Shown here: positions 9,754 to 22,407 of the stretch, one piece after another
How positions within the stretch are numbered: position 1 is the first letter of the stretch
How the letters are laid out: each line of letters starts with the position of its first letter
Source of the DNA: Salvia splendens
Lineage: Eukaryota > Streptophyta > Magnoliopsida > Lamiales > Lamiaceae
Assembly: GCF_004379255.2 (NCBI RefSeq)
Contig: NC_056040.1
Span: 5,560,257 to 5,624,256, forward strand
DNA: 64,000 nt
Direction of reading: 5' to 3'
Notes under the pieces: model-generated
What the model was told of the DNA's origin: nothing
The model's input: the letters and a program-made list of their open reading frames with translations, nothing else
The model's database searches: none
Translations under genes and position numbers: made by a program

Positions 9754-10815
9754 ATGTGGGCCTCATCTTCTTCTTCCTCTTCAACTTCCCACAACCCTAC
9801 TTTTCCCATTTTGGAATGACGTCATCCTTCCCTCCTATTCCCACCACCCTTCCGCCGCCGCCGGTCTCATCCTCCATGACCTTTTCCCCAAAGAGCCGCC
9901 CCCTCTTCGCAACACCACTTCCACTCACTGCCGCCGGAATCTCAGACATTTTCCGGCGACCGCAGCCGCAAGCGTATGATGAAAAACCGAGCCTCCGCCG
10001 CTCGCTCCAGAGCTAGAAAGCAGGAAACTACCATTTTTTTCAACCCTCCATTTCTTTTTTGCCTGCATTATAAAAGCGACCTTCATTTTGAACATTAACC
10101 ACTCTACCATTAGGCTAACACATACACACTGAATATGATCATTCCATGGATTTTTCTTTATTAGCATATATGCACGTGATCTTTCAGAAAAAATCATAAA
10201 ATAAGTTAGAGCTTTTCATGTTTTGATAATTTGTGTTAGTGCTTTTTATTTGTTGTGTTAACCTAATTTGCACTTTGGATAGTACATTTAATTTTGATAA
10301 AGTACTTGAGCTCTGATTAAACAATGAGATGAAACAAGTTGTACGAGACTGATAGTATTATTCAATGTCCATTTTTACTGACAGGCATATACGATGGAGT
10401 GTGAGTCTTTTGCGAGAAGAGAATGCCAATCTCAGGAAACAAAAACAGCAACAGGTTTATATATATATTTCGTGAAATGTACAAAAAGAATAATCAAAGC
10501 ATGGTAGGTTATTAAATTCTTTAGTTAGTTTATTTATGTTTCTTCTCGGGCCATGACCTTTATAAAAAAAAGTATTGAACCAAGTCATATATTGGTAATT
10601 GGTTTGTTCCAATCTATAAGAATAACTGGAATAAATTGACTTTTTTCATAATACAAGATTTGAACTTAAGTTTAGAAACGAATAGTACTATGTATTGTAA
10701 AAACTTGTACTGAGTGGAGTTAAATTTGAGAGGTGTGCATAGGCTAGGCATAGCAGATGGTGAGAAATGTGGAGAGAAGAGAATTATGCATCGCACATCA
10801 TCTGCCCCATTTTAG
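9754..10815 (+). pseudogene. FD: FD-like bZIP transcription factor, decayed
   Basis: Three pieces in the order of plant FD (florigen partner) genes. Exon 1 (9754-10023) starts MWASSSSSSSTS and ends in a bZIP basic region, SGDRSRKRMMKNRASAARSR then ARKQ (9942-10023). Exon 2 (10385-10454), after TGACAG, encodes LLREENANLRKQKQQQ. The last piece, ending at the TAG 10813-10815, encodes MHRTSSAPF, the C-terminal SAP phosphosite through which FD binds 14-3-3 proteins. Damage: the first frame stops at 9819, the middle of exon 1 needs two frame changes, no GT donor follows ARKQ (GAAACT instead), and exon 2 is 70 bp where the usual residue count needs about 78, putting AYT and the zipper in different frames. 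Identity is well supported; function is unlikely. Confidence 0.75.
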
Positions 10816-11832
10816 GAATTAAGTAGGTAATTAAGTTGTGATCCATAGCTGGTTTGAAATCTTTATGGAATGTTTCTGTAGATTAGAATGACAATGTTTA
10901 TTTTGATTTTGTACTATTTCGGAAGAGATCGTCTAATTTCCGTATTATAGTATTGCATTATGAATTCGATACGAGTATGATTTCATCAGATGATACATTG
11001 CTCTATGTTCGATTATATATAATTAATTAAAAGACCACATCACACACAAACACACAAATACTTATTAGGAAGTCTACCACCATTATATGAAAAATAAACA
11101 TTGCGTGTCAGCACAAATAAACCTTAAATCACACGCGAAGGAGCAATTTGTGATTAATTAATTTTCCCACTTAAATTAGGCATTGACAATTCTAAAACAT
11201 CAAACATGTTTTTCAAACACTTACTAGAATATGAAGTCATGAACTATCCATATCTCTACATTTAAAACTAGAAATGGTTATATTTACTTTTGTGTATTTG
11301 GAACATGGATATATATAGATAGAGAGAAAAAATGTACTTCTATTACCTATTTATACAGATACCGTTCTCATTTAATTCACATTAATTTATTTTCTACGTT
11401 TAGTTCGATTTCATATCTAAAAATTATTATTCTCATGATTGATTCTGAAAATTGTAGAAAACTCCAAGCATATATTGTTTATTTATTTGAAATTTTAATG
11501 GAAAAAAGAATAAATTAAGATTTATTTTATGTAATTTGTAAAATAAATAACAATTTTGAGTATTAAAAACAATTTAAATATAAAAAACAATACTATCATT
11601 GATTTAACAATAATGTCAACGGTCACGGCTCAATTAAATAACTAATCCACCTAATTTATTAATTGGTTTGCAATGCTAACGAGTGGAGAAATCCACTGAT
11701 TTTAGATGGAGGATCAATTTTTTCTTGAGGAAAAAGATTGTTTATTAAATTATAGAGTTGACCAAAACAGCTAAAAATAAATATAGTTGAAATGAGGCGA
11801 GTTTTAATAAATCGTACTCGTTTCTAGCTCAA
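10816..11832. other. intergenic, AT-rich
   Basis: Nothing recognisable as coding or as a structured repeat. This is the interval between the FD-like relic and the prolyl 4-hydroxylase, and probably includes the latter's promoter. Confidence 0.5.
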
Positions 11833-11868
11833 GGATTTCGGATTTCGGATTTCGGATTTCGGATTTCT
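11833..11868 (+). repeat. GGATTTC tandem repeat in 5' leader
   Basis: Four copies of the 7-bp unit GGATTTC lie about 70-100 bp before the prolyl 4-hydroxylase ATG, probably in its 5' UTR. Confidence 0.8.
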
Positions 11869-11934
11869 ACGTCTCCGTCGAATCAATTCCTCTTTCGCAA
11901 TCCAGATCCTGATTAATTCTGCACTCGATCACCC

Positions 11935-14900
11935 ATGGCGGGGAAGGGGCGGCAGCACTACAGCAGCGCGCCGCGGCGCAAGACGGCGTCGTCCACGCTG
12001 GTGCTGTACGGGCTGATTTTGTTGTCGTTGCTGATTGTGATTGTTTTGGCTTTCGGAATCCTTTCCAGCAGCACCAATTCAAAGCATAAAGCGCATGACC
12101 TCAGCGTCATTGCTCACGATTCATTACACGGGTAATTCTACTCAATTCGCCAAACCTCAATTCTGATTTGTTTTTTTATTTGAAGTTGCGATTTGATGAT
12201 TTGTGCGATTTTGATTGTTTCAGACGTGATGGCGATGAGGAGAGCAAGGATCAATGGGTTGAAGTTATTTCCTGGGAGCCGAGAGCATCTATTTTTCATC
12301 ACTTCTTGGTGATTCTCTCTCTTATGTATCGGAATCGAAAGTTTTAGCTTCTTATTTATTTAGATCCGTCGTTTATGTTAGGCATGCACTTGTTAATCCT
12401 GTAAATTCAAATCCGTATACTCTGCAGGTCTGATTTCATTGGTTTTAATTCCATGTTTTTTACTGTCTAGTATACATTAGACAATGGAAGTAGGTTTGGT
12501 GTGGGTTATTTTTGTGAGAGTAAAGTATAACTGGTTGCAATTAATTGTCTTGACTATTAAATCTTGAAATTGGTGTTTGAGGAAGATCCAATTGGCATGA
12601 CCTGTAGAGATTTCATTCAGCACACAGATTACCGTTCATATTTGTCAGGGAAGTTTGTTTGCTGAAACATATTCATATATTTCTTGACAGTCAAAAGAGG
12701 AATGCGAATATCTAATTAGTATTGCTCAGCCTCATATGGAAAAGTCAACTGTTGTCGATTCTGAAACTGGAAAAAGCAGAGACAGCAGGTTTGCCTATTC
12801 TAATTCCTTTCTTTTTATCAAATTGAACTCATTTCTTACTCATTAGGCTGAGTTATTGTGTGATTTACCTTTTTTTTCACAGAAAAAGAAAAAGCCGTTG
12901 CCAGAGTTATATCACAATGTTCAAATGTATTCTGTCATACGTTGCTCTATGTTATTCACATTGCTTTCTCATAAAATTACCTTCAATACGGACTTTACTT
13001 GTCCACTTTACTAATACCAGATTGTATACCGTGCATAATTTCTTTATGAAATGAACACAGCTTTAATAACTATTCGGAGAACCTACTGGAAAACCACCAA
13101 GATCTGGAATAAATATTGAAAACATTGAAACAGTTTTTTTTTTGTTGGAAAAAACTTAAATTTAGGGATCAAGCAGTGGACTGCATCATGTCTTTACGCT
13201 CTGGAAATATTATTCAAGTCACCTTCATAAACTAGTCTGCCCGTTTCCTGTGTATGTTTAACATTACTCAAAATGCGCCTTCCACAAGATTACCTTTGGA
13301 TAAACATTACCATGCGACTTTCTGACCTTTTACCTTAATTTCATGTGCATAACATAATTGTGAGATCCTATTGAATCTTGTTGTGTGTTTTTAGCAGTCT
13401 TGTGACATGTGAGATCCTAAAGCTGAGCTGATCTGCTCTTATGTAACCCAACCAGCTTTAATCCTATTTTACCTAGCCTCAAATTCTTGCCTTCTGTGTA
13501 AGCAATATTTTCCAGCCTTGCCTTTTTGGTGTACTCACCTCCAGCCTCCAAAGTACCTGGTCATACTTCTAAGCCGACTAAAAACCAATAGGAATACTTG
13601 ATCTTATTCTGATTTCCAAAAAATTCCAAAAGCATTAATAGTTTTCTTTCTAGCAATTAGGTACTTTTCTGATCCTTTCACAAATTCTGCATATCAATCT
13701 GATTATTCATCATATACTAATCAATAATCATAGCTACATGCTTTTCACTTACCATGTCTTATGCACCACCAAGAAGGAAAATTTAACACATACTATACAT
13801 ACTATTGTGTTCTTTCTTGATTTTCGTTTGAATCTTTGTAGAGTTCGTACAAGTTATGGAACATTTCTGGCGAGAGGACGTGATAAAGTTGTTCAGAGAA
13901 TTGAGAAAAGAATTGCTGATTTTACATTCCTCCCTGTAGGTATGCAATATGCATTGAAAAGTTCATGTGCTGAAATCAATTTAGAAATCTGGTCATTAGA
14001 TTACAAGTAGTTCTGTTTTAATCATATTGGATCAGTGACACACTTCAGTGTCTTTTTCTGTCGCCAATACTTGTGAAAGGTAGTTCTATGTTGCAATCAG
14101 ATTGCAGATTGCACTATAAATTTCTTGCCACCATGCTAGATAAACTTCATATGGACTATTATGGCATTGGGAGCTAGGGAAACATTCTTAAAATCAATTT
14201 GAGTTATTTTTTCATTCAACATTGCCAAATGCAGTTGTTTTTTAACTATGGAGTGCCAAAACCTTTCTGTTGGTACAGATCGTAACCTAGTTTTCATAGG
14301 GAAACTTAAATGAATTTGTTTCTAGTATCATATGTATCTGCAATTAGAGAAGAAAGTAAATACTTTTTCCATTGGCAATTGTATTGCATCAAATTCTATG
14401 TTTAATCGTTTGCTTAAGTTATTTTGTTGTTTTTTCCCCTGCATAAAAGATCTTATGTTGCTTAGGCCTTATTGTATTTAATTTACTGGATATACATGCT
14501 ATGACTTTCTATAGATTCCCTGGGGCTTTAAAACAGATATCCCCTACATCACCTGTGAAATGTGGAAGTATTAATGTATCATCAGTCTCATTCCATGTAT
14601 TGTTATTCACATTTTGGGCTTCGCATATATCATTTTTTTTAATCTGCAGAGCATGGTGAAGGCCTTCAAGTTCTTCATTATGAACCTGGGCAAAAGTATG
14701 AGCATCACTACGACTATTTTCTTGATGAATATAACACGCAGAATGGTGGCCAACGGATTGCCACTGTTCTAATGTACTTGTAAGTGGCTTCTCTATTTCA
14801 GCACTAAAGTATATGTGCAAAATTTCTCTCTTCTGAATGTTCAATGTGAAATACAGATCAGATGTTGAAGAAGGAGGTGAAACTGTATTTCCTGCTGCAA

Positions 14901-15262
14901 AGGGAAATTTTAGCTCGGTACCCTATTGGAATGAGCTATCTGAATGTGGGAAAGAAGGACTTTCAGTTAGACCAAAAATGGGCGATGCGCTACTTTTCTG
15001 GAGCATGAAGCCGGATGCAACTTTGGATTCATCAAGTTTGCACGGTTAGTTGTGGTTCAGACAAGTAGTTTTAGTGTTCACTTAAGTATTGATCTTTTCG
15101 ATATATCCCCTGGCAGTTATCTTCTCTTCTATGATGCATTATGTTATTTAATGGAGTAATAAAAAAACATGCTTCTGGTCTTCTTCAGGTGGCTGTCCTG
15201 TTATTAAAGGGAACAAGTGGTCTTCTACAAAATGGATTCGTGTTCATGAGTACAAGGCCTGA
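11935..15262 (+). CDS. prolyl 4-hydroxylase, 7 exons
   Basis: Exons 11935-12131, 12224-12308, 12691-12788, 13842-13939, 14650-14779, 14857-15044 and 15189-15262 join in frame with GT-AG introns to 870 bp, 289 residues, the usual length for plant P4Hs. It has a short basic N-terminus, then one membrane segment at about residues 22-42 (LVLYGLILLSLLIVIVLAF), as in type II Golgi/ER P4Hs. The catalytic domain follows: WVEVISWEPRA, CEYLISIAQPHMEKS, RTSYGTFLARG, the iron site HYDYF (His-x-Asp) in exon 5, the distal His in LHGG and the 2-oxoglutarate lysine in IKGNKWSSTKW. The family is Fe(II)/2-oxoglutarate dependent and hydroxylates proline in extensins and arabinogalactan proteins. No defects seen. 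It is closest in feel to Arabidopsis P4H isoforms 9/10, but the isoform is not certain. Confidence 0.96.
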
Positions 15263-16355
15263 TTCAACGCATCATCATGCAACTGGTGACTGGTGGTGAG
15301 CTTCAATATTTGGATGTTTTGTTAATGTGCCATTTTACGTCAATAGCAACAAAATAGAACTAATGTGTCATGCTAAGTTTCAACTTTGGATATGCAAGAT
15401 GGTTCTTGCAGTTGGCCAAATGAGTAATAGATGCAGATGAAAGTTTTTTTTATGGTTATACTAGTTTTTAACTTATAAATAGGTATATATCCTTGTTAAC
15501 TTTAGCGTAGTTGCACTTAAGAGAGAAAATTAACATTTCAGCTAGTCCATAGGATGTTTTTTCACATGTTGATTGGTTGCGGGTGGACTTTAATCAGGTT
15601 TTTCTGGTATCCATGAGGTCTAGCCAGTACAGGTTGAAATCCTATTTAATCGTTCTGAATTTTCTAATAAACAAGTACTACTTTGGTTTTGTGTTCTTGT
15701 TTAGTTTCTTGATTTTACAGTTTCTTTGCAAGTTATTGTAGCATGCAATTATGTTGGAAGATTCTCCTAACCAGCAAAGATGTGGTGTTCATGAATTAAA
15801 GGAATTTAGCTTATAAAGCGTAGTGGCTGTTTGTTTTTGTAAGATGTTAACCAGAAAATGACTTTCATTACTGTGTGTAATGTTTCTTTTGTGTACATAT
15901 GATGATGATGATGATGTTACTCCAATTACGTGAAAACTGTCATCACCATGGTCAATAGTTCATTTGAGTGAAGTTATGATAATCCATTTGATTTGTTGGC
16001 AGGGTCGACGATGAGGTTTCAACACTGCGTCTTCTTTGGGAGACAATTTGGCGTTTATGCTGTTGTTATACTTTAATTTATTTTACACAGCTAACCTTTT
16101 TTTTTGTGCCTGGGAACACCATAATACCATATGTATAAGGATGTTGTAACAACTTTTTTATATTGGATATGTGCATTTATGATTTAACAACTCTCGGTGG
16201 TTTATTCTCTTCTCTTCAACAGCCGACTGACTATAAGGGAAATCATCAGAAAACGTTTCGAGTTTTGTCACAAAACCCTGTCATATACAATGGTACCCTT
16301 CAAATAAACTTGATGTCATCATAGTAGCTGATCGGTGAGGATCATCTACACCAAA
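15263..16355 (+). other. probable 3' UTR of the prolyl 4-hydroxylase and spacer
   Basis: No ORF of note. A good donor (GGTG|GTGAGC, 15296) and an acceptor (TTGGCAG, 16002) suggest the 3' UTR may contain an intron. A (GAT)n run lies near 15900. The segment 15245-15480 is duplicated at 22408-22650. Confidence 0.5.
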
Positions 16356-16461
16356 TCCTACACCACCTCCTATTCCACCCCTCACAAACATAATATATTA
16401 TATATGATGGTGGGGTCTATTACTCATGTTTATGAGTGTGGAATAGGAGATGTTGTAGGAA
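16356..16461. repeat. small hairpin element
   Basis: ATCCTACACCACCTCCTATTCCAC at the left pairs with GTGGAATAGGAGATGTTGTAGGA at the right, with an AT-rich loop (TAATATATTATATATGA). It looks like a short MITE. No clear target duplication. Confidence 0.55.
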
Positions 16462-16647
16462 ATATTTTTTTTGTTTTTTAATAAGTGGATCATGTACTCC
16501 ATCAAGTCATTATATTTGCATTCAAATATAGTATTAATTATAAACTTTTTCATCAAATTTAATTTAAAAAATCAAATACTAATATTTTAAAATTGGGGGT
16601 AAGTTATGTGTCTAAATGACTGACAAAAAAAGTATTTATTGACCTAA

Positions 16648-18397
16648 GAGCATCAGCATCCGCATCGCTGCTCGATGCGGAGGACGGCGTCCGTGCCGCT
16701 AGCGCGGCATTGTGCTGTCCGCCGCTGTACTCTTGCCGACAGCACGGCGCTGCTCGAGGCATCGAGCACGTCCGTGCCGCTGAGCTGGATGACGTGTCAT
16801 GCCGCTGAGCAGGATGTCATTTTAATTTAATTTAATTTTTAAATTCGAATTTAATTAAAAAATCATTTTTAAATTAAATTTTTTTCCCACTTTCCAATAA
16901 ATTATATCCGTTTTCTCACCACTTTTAATTTATTTTTCAATTTTCCCCCAAAATTCACATTTTCATCCATAAATACCCTCATTTCCACAAAAAAAAAATT
17001 CCACTACACTACACAATTCTCATCTAAATTCTTTCATCAATTCTCAATCTTTCACTCTTACTAAAAAACTGTCCGGCTTCGGCGATCACCCCTCCGACTC
17101 CTGCGGCTGGAACCACGAATGGTTCGGCTCAACACCATTCCCTAGTCCGGAAATGCAATTCTCGGCCCCTCCTCAAACCTAAGGTTCTCAAATTCCGGGT
17201 GGCTACCGGCCTTACCCGGTGGACGACAAAAATGGCCCCGATGGGCGATACGGGTAGGCACCCGAACAAGGATCGGGAGGGAGCGGTGGCACTAAAACTC
17301 CTCCTATTCCTACTCCTACTCCTACTCCTCGTAGTGTTCGTGTTCATGGTCGTGCCGGTGACACTCACGTCCGCACCCCGTACACTCCGGGGGAGATGGA
17401 TAAGTTACTCAAAGCCTATTTGGAAATCTCTGAAGATCCGGAGGTTGGCACGAACCAAAGCGGGGATAGGTTTTGGTTTCGCGTCTCTTGCCGGTACAAT
17501 GAAAACCGACCGGATGGAACCATCGAGCGCAATGAGAGTATGGTGCGCAATGCCATCTTCAGAGCCAACGAAGAAATCTAAAAGTTCCAGGGTATTACCT
17601 CTAGGAAGAGCGGTCGCGGGGAGTGGGATGAGCGAGCTCGACATCATCAGTGCCACCATGGCGACCTACCATACAAACCATTCAAGTACCTCAACGCTTG
17701 GCAGGAGGTGCGTGTGCATCCGAAGTATAGGGGAGACGTATCATCCTCCTCCAGCTCCTCCAGCAAACGGTCGAGGTCGGTATCCCTATCCGACGCCGGC
17801 GAGGATGAGGTGGCAAGCCAGCTTGCTGGAGCTAACTTGGGTAGCCCCGACGCCGGCCCGAGCAGTTCCCAACGCCGCCCTCAAGGAAGGAAACAACGCC
17901 GCTTCCTTTGTGCCACCTCAACCTCCCACCAACTCGTTGTGGACCCTTTTGGCTCAAGTCAATATGGCCGAGACGTCTCACATGTCTTCCGAGCAGCTTG
18001 AAGCACATCGAGCAATGATACGAGGTCTCCGACGAACATTGGGGATAGGGCCAGAGAACTAGTCTTCCACATGGTATTTTTTAGCCTTTAATTATGTAAT
18101 TTTTATTTTTTTAGGATTTTATGTTTGTAATTTTTATTTTTTAGGATTTAATTATGTAATTTTTATATATTTTTTTAATTTATAATTGTAGTTCGAGTAT
18201 TTTTAATGTGTTTTTATATTGTAGAAATGTCTTTAGCAATTGAAGTATTTAAATTAAATAATGGAATGGTGGGACGTTGAGCATGCTCTTGCGGAAGAGC
18301 ATGTATGTGGGTGTTGTGCTCTTGGGGAAGAGCAGAAAGTAAAAAATTAATAAAAGTGGGTCCGGGCCAACATCCAAGAGCATGGATGAGGATGCTC
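16648..18397 (+). mobile_element. non-autonomous PIF/Harbinger element carrying ORF1 only
   Basis: TAA flanks both ends (16645-16647 and 18398-18400). The left terminus GAGCATCAGCATCCGCATCG and the right terminus, reverse-complemented GAGCATCCTCATCCATGCTC, form a short imperfect inverted repeat like those of the elements at 57181 and 61286. The 1750-bp interior has a GC-rich subterminal block (16680-16820) and a broken ORF1. There is no transposase. Confidence 0.75.
17040..18062 (+). pseudogene. Harbinger ORF1 (Myb/trihelix-like) protein, broken
   Basis: The reading frame around 17370-17580 gives YTPGEMDKLLKAYLEISEDP, FWFRVSCRYNENRP and SMVRNAIFRANEEI, the DNA-binding core of the plant Harbinger ORF1 family (often annotated glutathione S-transferase T3-like, with a NAM-associated C-terminal region). 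The frame is interrupted by a TAG near 17250, a TAA at 17580-17582 and later frame changes. The C-terminal pieces are SSKRSRSVSLSDAGEDE and SSEQLEAHRAMIRGLRRTLG, ending at the TAG 18060-18062. ORF1 normally acts with the transposase at the element ends; this copy cannot make a full protein. Confidence 0.75.
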
Positions 18398-18857
18398 TAA
18401 AGCACATCGGCATCGGTTTTTAATTGGCGAAAACCCTGAAATGAAAACATATTAGAATTTGGTGACGGATGAAATATAATGTACTAGCTTGCTAAAACAT
18501 TCAAAACAATGTCGTCTTAGTAAAAAAGTTGGTCCGATTCGATTAAAAATTTGGGTACATTATGCACATGCATTTGGAACAAATAAGATGGTAGTGCGAC
18601 ACACCAACTCATCTAATAAATAAATACATACTACTTGACAATAACTTTAATTATAGACAAACTAGATTGTGCAATTCTTTCGCATCCCGCCTTTCAACCC
18701 GGTGAGAAGGCCGATGTCACCCATTCTAACACATACACTTCAAATAAAAAACGTAGTTATTTAAAGCTACAAATTTATGTAGGTATTTCTTTTAGTTTAG
18801 TCAAATAATTGAACAAGTTTGTGGATAAGAAGATTAATTAATAAGTTTAGGATTTCA
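18398..18857. other. intergenic spacer
   Basis: AT-rich sequence with no gene recognised. It lies between the Harbinger element and the SINE-like sequence. Confidence 0.5.
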
Positions 18858-18975
18858 CCAACGGGTTGTAACGCAGTTGGTAGTGCGGAGTTGTGGTGAC
18901 CTTGAGGTCATGGGTTCAAACCCCACCACAAATGAAAGTGAGACTTTCAGCTTTAATCCGCAAGCCCGGTCAAGC
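18858..18975 (+). repeat. tRNA-derived SINE head
   Basis: Pol III promoter boxes are visible: TAACGCAGTTGG (A box, compare TRGYNNANNGG) at about 18870, and GGTTCAAACCC (B box) at about 18912. The spacing fits a tRNA-derived SINE. It is not a good tRNA cloverleaf: the sequence between the boxes does not make a convincing anticodon arm. The tail is cut by, or runs into, the fold-back element at 18981. Confidence 0.6.
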
Positions 18976-18980
18976 CTTGA

Positions 18981-19799
18981 GGGAACATCATTTTAGGTCC
19001 GTGAACTTTGAAAATATCATTTTAGGTCCGTGAACTTTTAGTTAGTATCATTTGAGGTACTTTTTACTATTTCCAAGTTTTTTTAGACGAAAATACCCTC
19101 AATACCTTAAAGTGTATATATTTTTAATAAATTTATCATATACTCATAATTTTTTATAAATATCTTTACAATATATTTTTGACAAATTTTCTAAATATAA
19201 TTTGACCTTAAATATTATCACTTAATTTTGTGACATGCAAGTAAAATTGCTTCTTCAATTTTTTATATTAATTTTTTAATTGAATAAAGAAAATTTCTTT
19301 AATAATAAAAAATTGAATAAAGATCTTTTTATAAATATCTTTACAATATATTTTTGACAAATTTTCTAAATATAATTTGAACTTCAATATTATCATTTAA
19401 TTTTGTGACATGCAAGAAAAGATCTTTATTCAATTTTTTATTATTAAAGAAAAGTTCTTTATTCAATTTAAAAAAAATTAATATAAAAAATTGAAGAAGC
19501 AATTTTACTTGCATGTCACCAAATTAAGAGATAATATTTAAGGTCAAATTATATTTAGAAAATTTGTCAAAAATATTTTGTAAAGATATTTATAAAAAAT
19601 TATGAGTATATGATAAATTTATTAAAAATATATACACTTTAAGGTATTGAGGGTATTTTTGTCCAAAAAAACTTGGAAATAGTAAAAAGTACCTCAAATG
19701 ATACTAACTCAAAGTTCACGGACCTAAAATGATATTTTCAAAGTTCACGGACCTAAAATGATACTTTGGCAAAGTTCGTGGACCAAAAATGATGTTCCC
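18981..19799. mobile_element. large fold-back TIR element (819 bp)
   Basis: It starts GGGAACATCATTTTAGGTCC and ends with its complement. The arms of about 330 bp pair almost throughout, e.g. TGAGGTACTTTTTACTATTTCC near 19045 against GGAAATAGTAAAAAGTACCTCA near 19680. The left part holds a second direct copy of an arm segment (TATCTTTACAATATATTTTTGACAAATT at about 19160 and 19340), so the centre is a rearranged duplication. No coding capacity. The long inverted repeats suggest a Mutator-like or other fold-back family. Target duplication not clear. Confidence 0.75.
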
Positions 19800-21013
19800 T
19801 TTTAAAATTATGGAAAATGATTTTTTGGCATAATAGCAATACCATAATAGGGTTTAAATAGTAATTTTATTTTAAGTTTGGATTTTGTATACATACTTAT
19901 TATTTCTTGATATTTTTAGAACATTACAGTCGAATCTCGATAAAATATAATAGTATGTTCTTAACTCATCTATTTAATATTTTAAAGCTATATAGTAGTA
20001 GTTAATATTTTTATTTTTTTGTGAAATATTAGAGTTCTAGCTCAATTAAATTAATTTTTGTAAAATAAATAATATTAATTGATAATCAAATAATATTAAT
20101 TATTTTAGCGTTTCATTCAATTTTGATTCGATTTTCCTTTATTAGATGTATAGCCAATTAATATGATATTAGGATAAATTAATCATAATATAAACTATAC
20201 TTATGTTAAAAAAAAATATAAAGGCATTATGGCATGGAGACATTAGGTTTCTAAATCACTATCCTAAAATTATTTGTTATAATGGTTAACCACTAACTTT
20301 CTTATGAATAAAAGTTTCCAGATAAAAAAGAAGCTTCTTGATGTTTAAAAGTGATTAGTATTCTTCATAAAATTAATTGACTTTCTAAAAAAAGTATTCA
20401 TGACTATACGACCAGATCATATCTGGTCCGACATTAAATATGTTAGTAGTATTTCCTTTAATACGCAACCCTCCTCTTCTAATTACAAAAGATATCAACT
20501 CTGCCACAGACTAACACAATACAATTGTAGTGCCAAATACAAGGGAGTATTGAGTTGAAAAATTGGTCAAGACATTTCGGTAGGAAGTGTAATTAATTCA
20601 AGGTGGATTTAATCAGTTTGGAGTTAATGGTTAACTCACGCACACATCTGCTTGCAAGAGAGAGAAAGAGATAAACAAGTTGGGAGTTCAACCAAAAAGA
20701 GAGAGATCAAAATTAGTGATAAGTTATGTGAGTTTGTATTTCTCATCAATGTATTTACTTCTTTGGCGATTAATGGACAACAAGTCCCGATTCTTCAGTG
20801 GGTAGTACATCCATGCTCTTTGGTGGAGCTTTACTGGCTGCTAAAGGAGGTCCTTGAGAATTTGTAGACCTATTTTTCCAACAATATTTCGGCATCCACC
20901 AACAGAGAAACCTATAATTCGACGACCAATGAAACACAACAAAAATTAGTGAGGATCTGTAAAATTATCAAAATAAAAAACACAATCTCTGCCCTTAGTA
21001 TCCGGGGTTTTTT
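19800..21013. other. AT-rich intergenic region
   Basis: No gene recognised. The stretch 20640-20880 has a GA-rich piece and one small ORF (71 codons) without a recognised family. Confidence 0.45.
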
Positions 21014-21413
21014 TTATTGTGGGCCCTGTATCCTTTCGTTTGACATTTCTACTGAAACCTTTTCCACCCTACCCCATATCCTCCATTTATAGCTGGGGGA
21101 TTCCTTATGATTTTCTAGAGTATAAAGGACACTTATGCATTCTTGCGAATGAAGGTGAGGCATTTCGTGAACCTGAACTTTGCGTTTTGAGCGATGATGG
21201 ATCATGGATGATCGAGACTTTTTTCCGTACTTGTCTCTTGGGTGGCCATTGTGGTTTTCACATGATGGTAATCTCTTGTATTTTACAAGCTTAGTTGGTG
21301 ATGAGCTAGTGGTGTTTGATTGCACCATGGGAGAGTTGATGCATCTTGAGGTCAGGTGCTCTTCTATGATTCCGTTTTATCGGAGTTTTACTCAGATTTT
21401 TAAGATATTGTGA
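21014..21413 (+). pseudogene. F-box-associated domain fragment
   Basis: Pieces in three frames give ILSFDISTETFSTLP, WGIPYDFLEYKGHLCILANE, ELCVLSDDGSWMIE, LWFSHDGNLLYFTS and DELVVFDCTMGELMHLEV, in the order of the C-terminal F-box-associated domain of plant SCF substrate receptors. There is no F-box N-terminus nearby and at least two frameshifts, so this is a truncated relic. The last frame ends at 21413. Confidence 0.7.
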
Positions 21414-22407
21414 TCAAGTCTTGGATTTGAGTTGCTCTTGTGTAACTCTATATTTCTTTTATTTAAGATCATTTCAGTTGTTTTGTTTGGATTTGTTTTG
21501 CTGTAGCTACTCTTGTGTAACTCTATTTATAGGAATTCATTTCTTTTAGTAATTAAGATGAGTTAATGTTGTGTTTGGATTTGTTTTGCAGTAGTTGTGT
21601 TTGTGTAATGTAATCTTATTTACTCACTAAATAAATAGCAGAATACTTTGACCCAATTCCACCTTGTTTGTGGTGTGATTCTCTTGCATTCCTAATCATC
21701 ATCAATTTTCATATTTTTGAACAAAGTTTCCATTTTTATTTAATTTGTTAGTTAAAAGTGGAATTAATGTTTTCATATTATCCTACATAAATTTTTATCA
21801 TAAGTTCAAAGTCTCCATTAAAGGTCGATCTCAATCAAGTGATGAGCTTTGTTATTTTCATGTAAAAGGAGAGGTAAAACTAGCAAGCGTAAGCAGAGAG
21901 TTAGTTTTCCATGCTTGTTAGTTTTGATTTCATGTGTTAATACAAAAAAATTAGGCATTATATTATGAGACTCCAGATCGATTTGGCAAGCTCATATTGA
22001 ATAATTTATCTGTTTAATGGTGTTTGGTTCGTAACTTCGTCTGACTTTTCATGAACTCATTAGTCAAGGCTAGTCAGTATATAAGTCTTGAGTTGAACTT
22101 TTAATCAAGTCTTCAATGGAGCTCAACTGCTCGAGTTTTTTCAAGCCTTTCATAAGCTTTTAATGGCACTCGAGCTTATTACAATTATTTGAATGTCAGA
22201 ACTGAACTGAACTTGAGGTCAAGCTCCAACTCGAACATGATATTATTGACTATTTCAGGAGCTTAATTCACATGATGTTTGAGCTCGATAATTGGTAGGT
22301 TGTAACTGGTAAGCTTAACTCGAACAATAAGACATAAGCTCGAATTGGGACTCGACTCAACTTGTATACTAGAATATAAAAATAATCTATAATCATCTAT
22401 TTATTTA
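21414..22407. other. intergenic, AT-rich
   Basis: No gene seen. Between 22010 and 22360 the motifs GCTCGAG/TCGAGCTC and AACTCGAAC recur on both strands, the look of an old MITE whose ends I cannot place. Confidence 0.4.

Noticed and set aside
17199..18062. 287-codon ORF with a Leu-rich, membrane-like start
   Set aside because: The Leu run is a CTCCTA repeat read in the wrong frame; the real ORF1 signature is in the neighbouring frame and is broken.
18866..18935. Functional tRNA gene
   Set aside because: A and B boxes are present, but I could not fold a proper acceptor and anticodon arm; a SINE head fits better.
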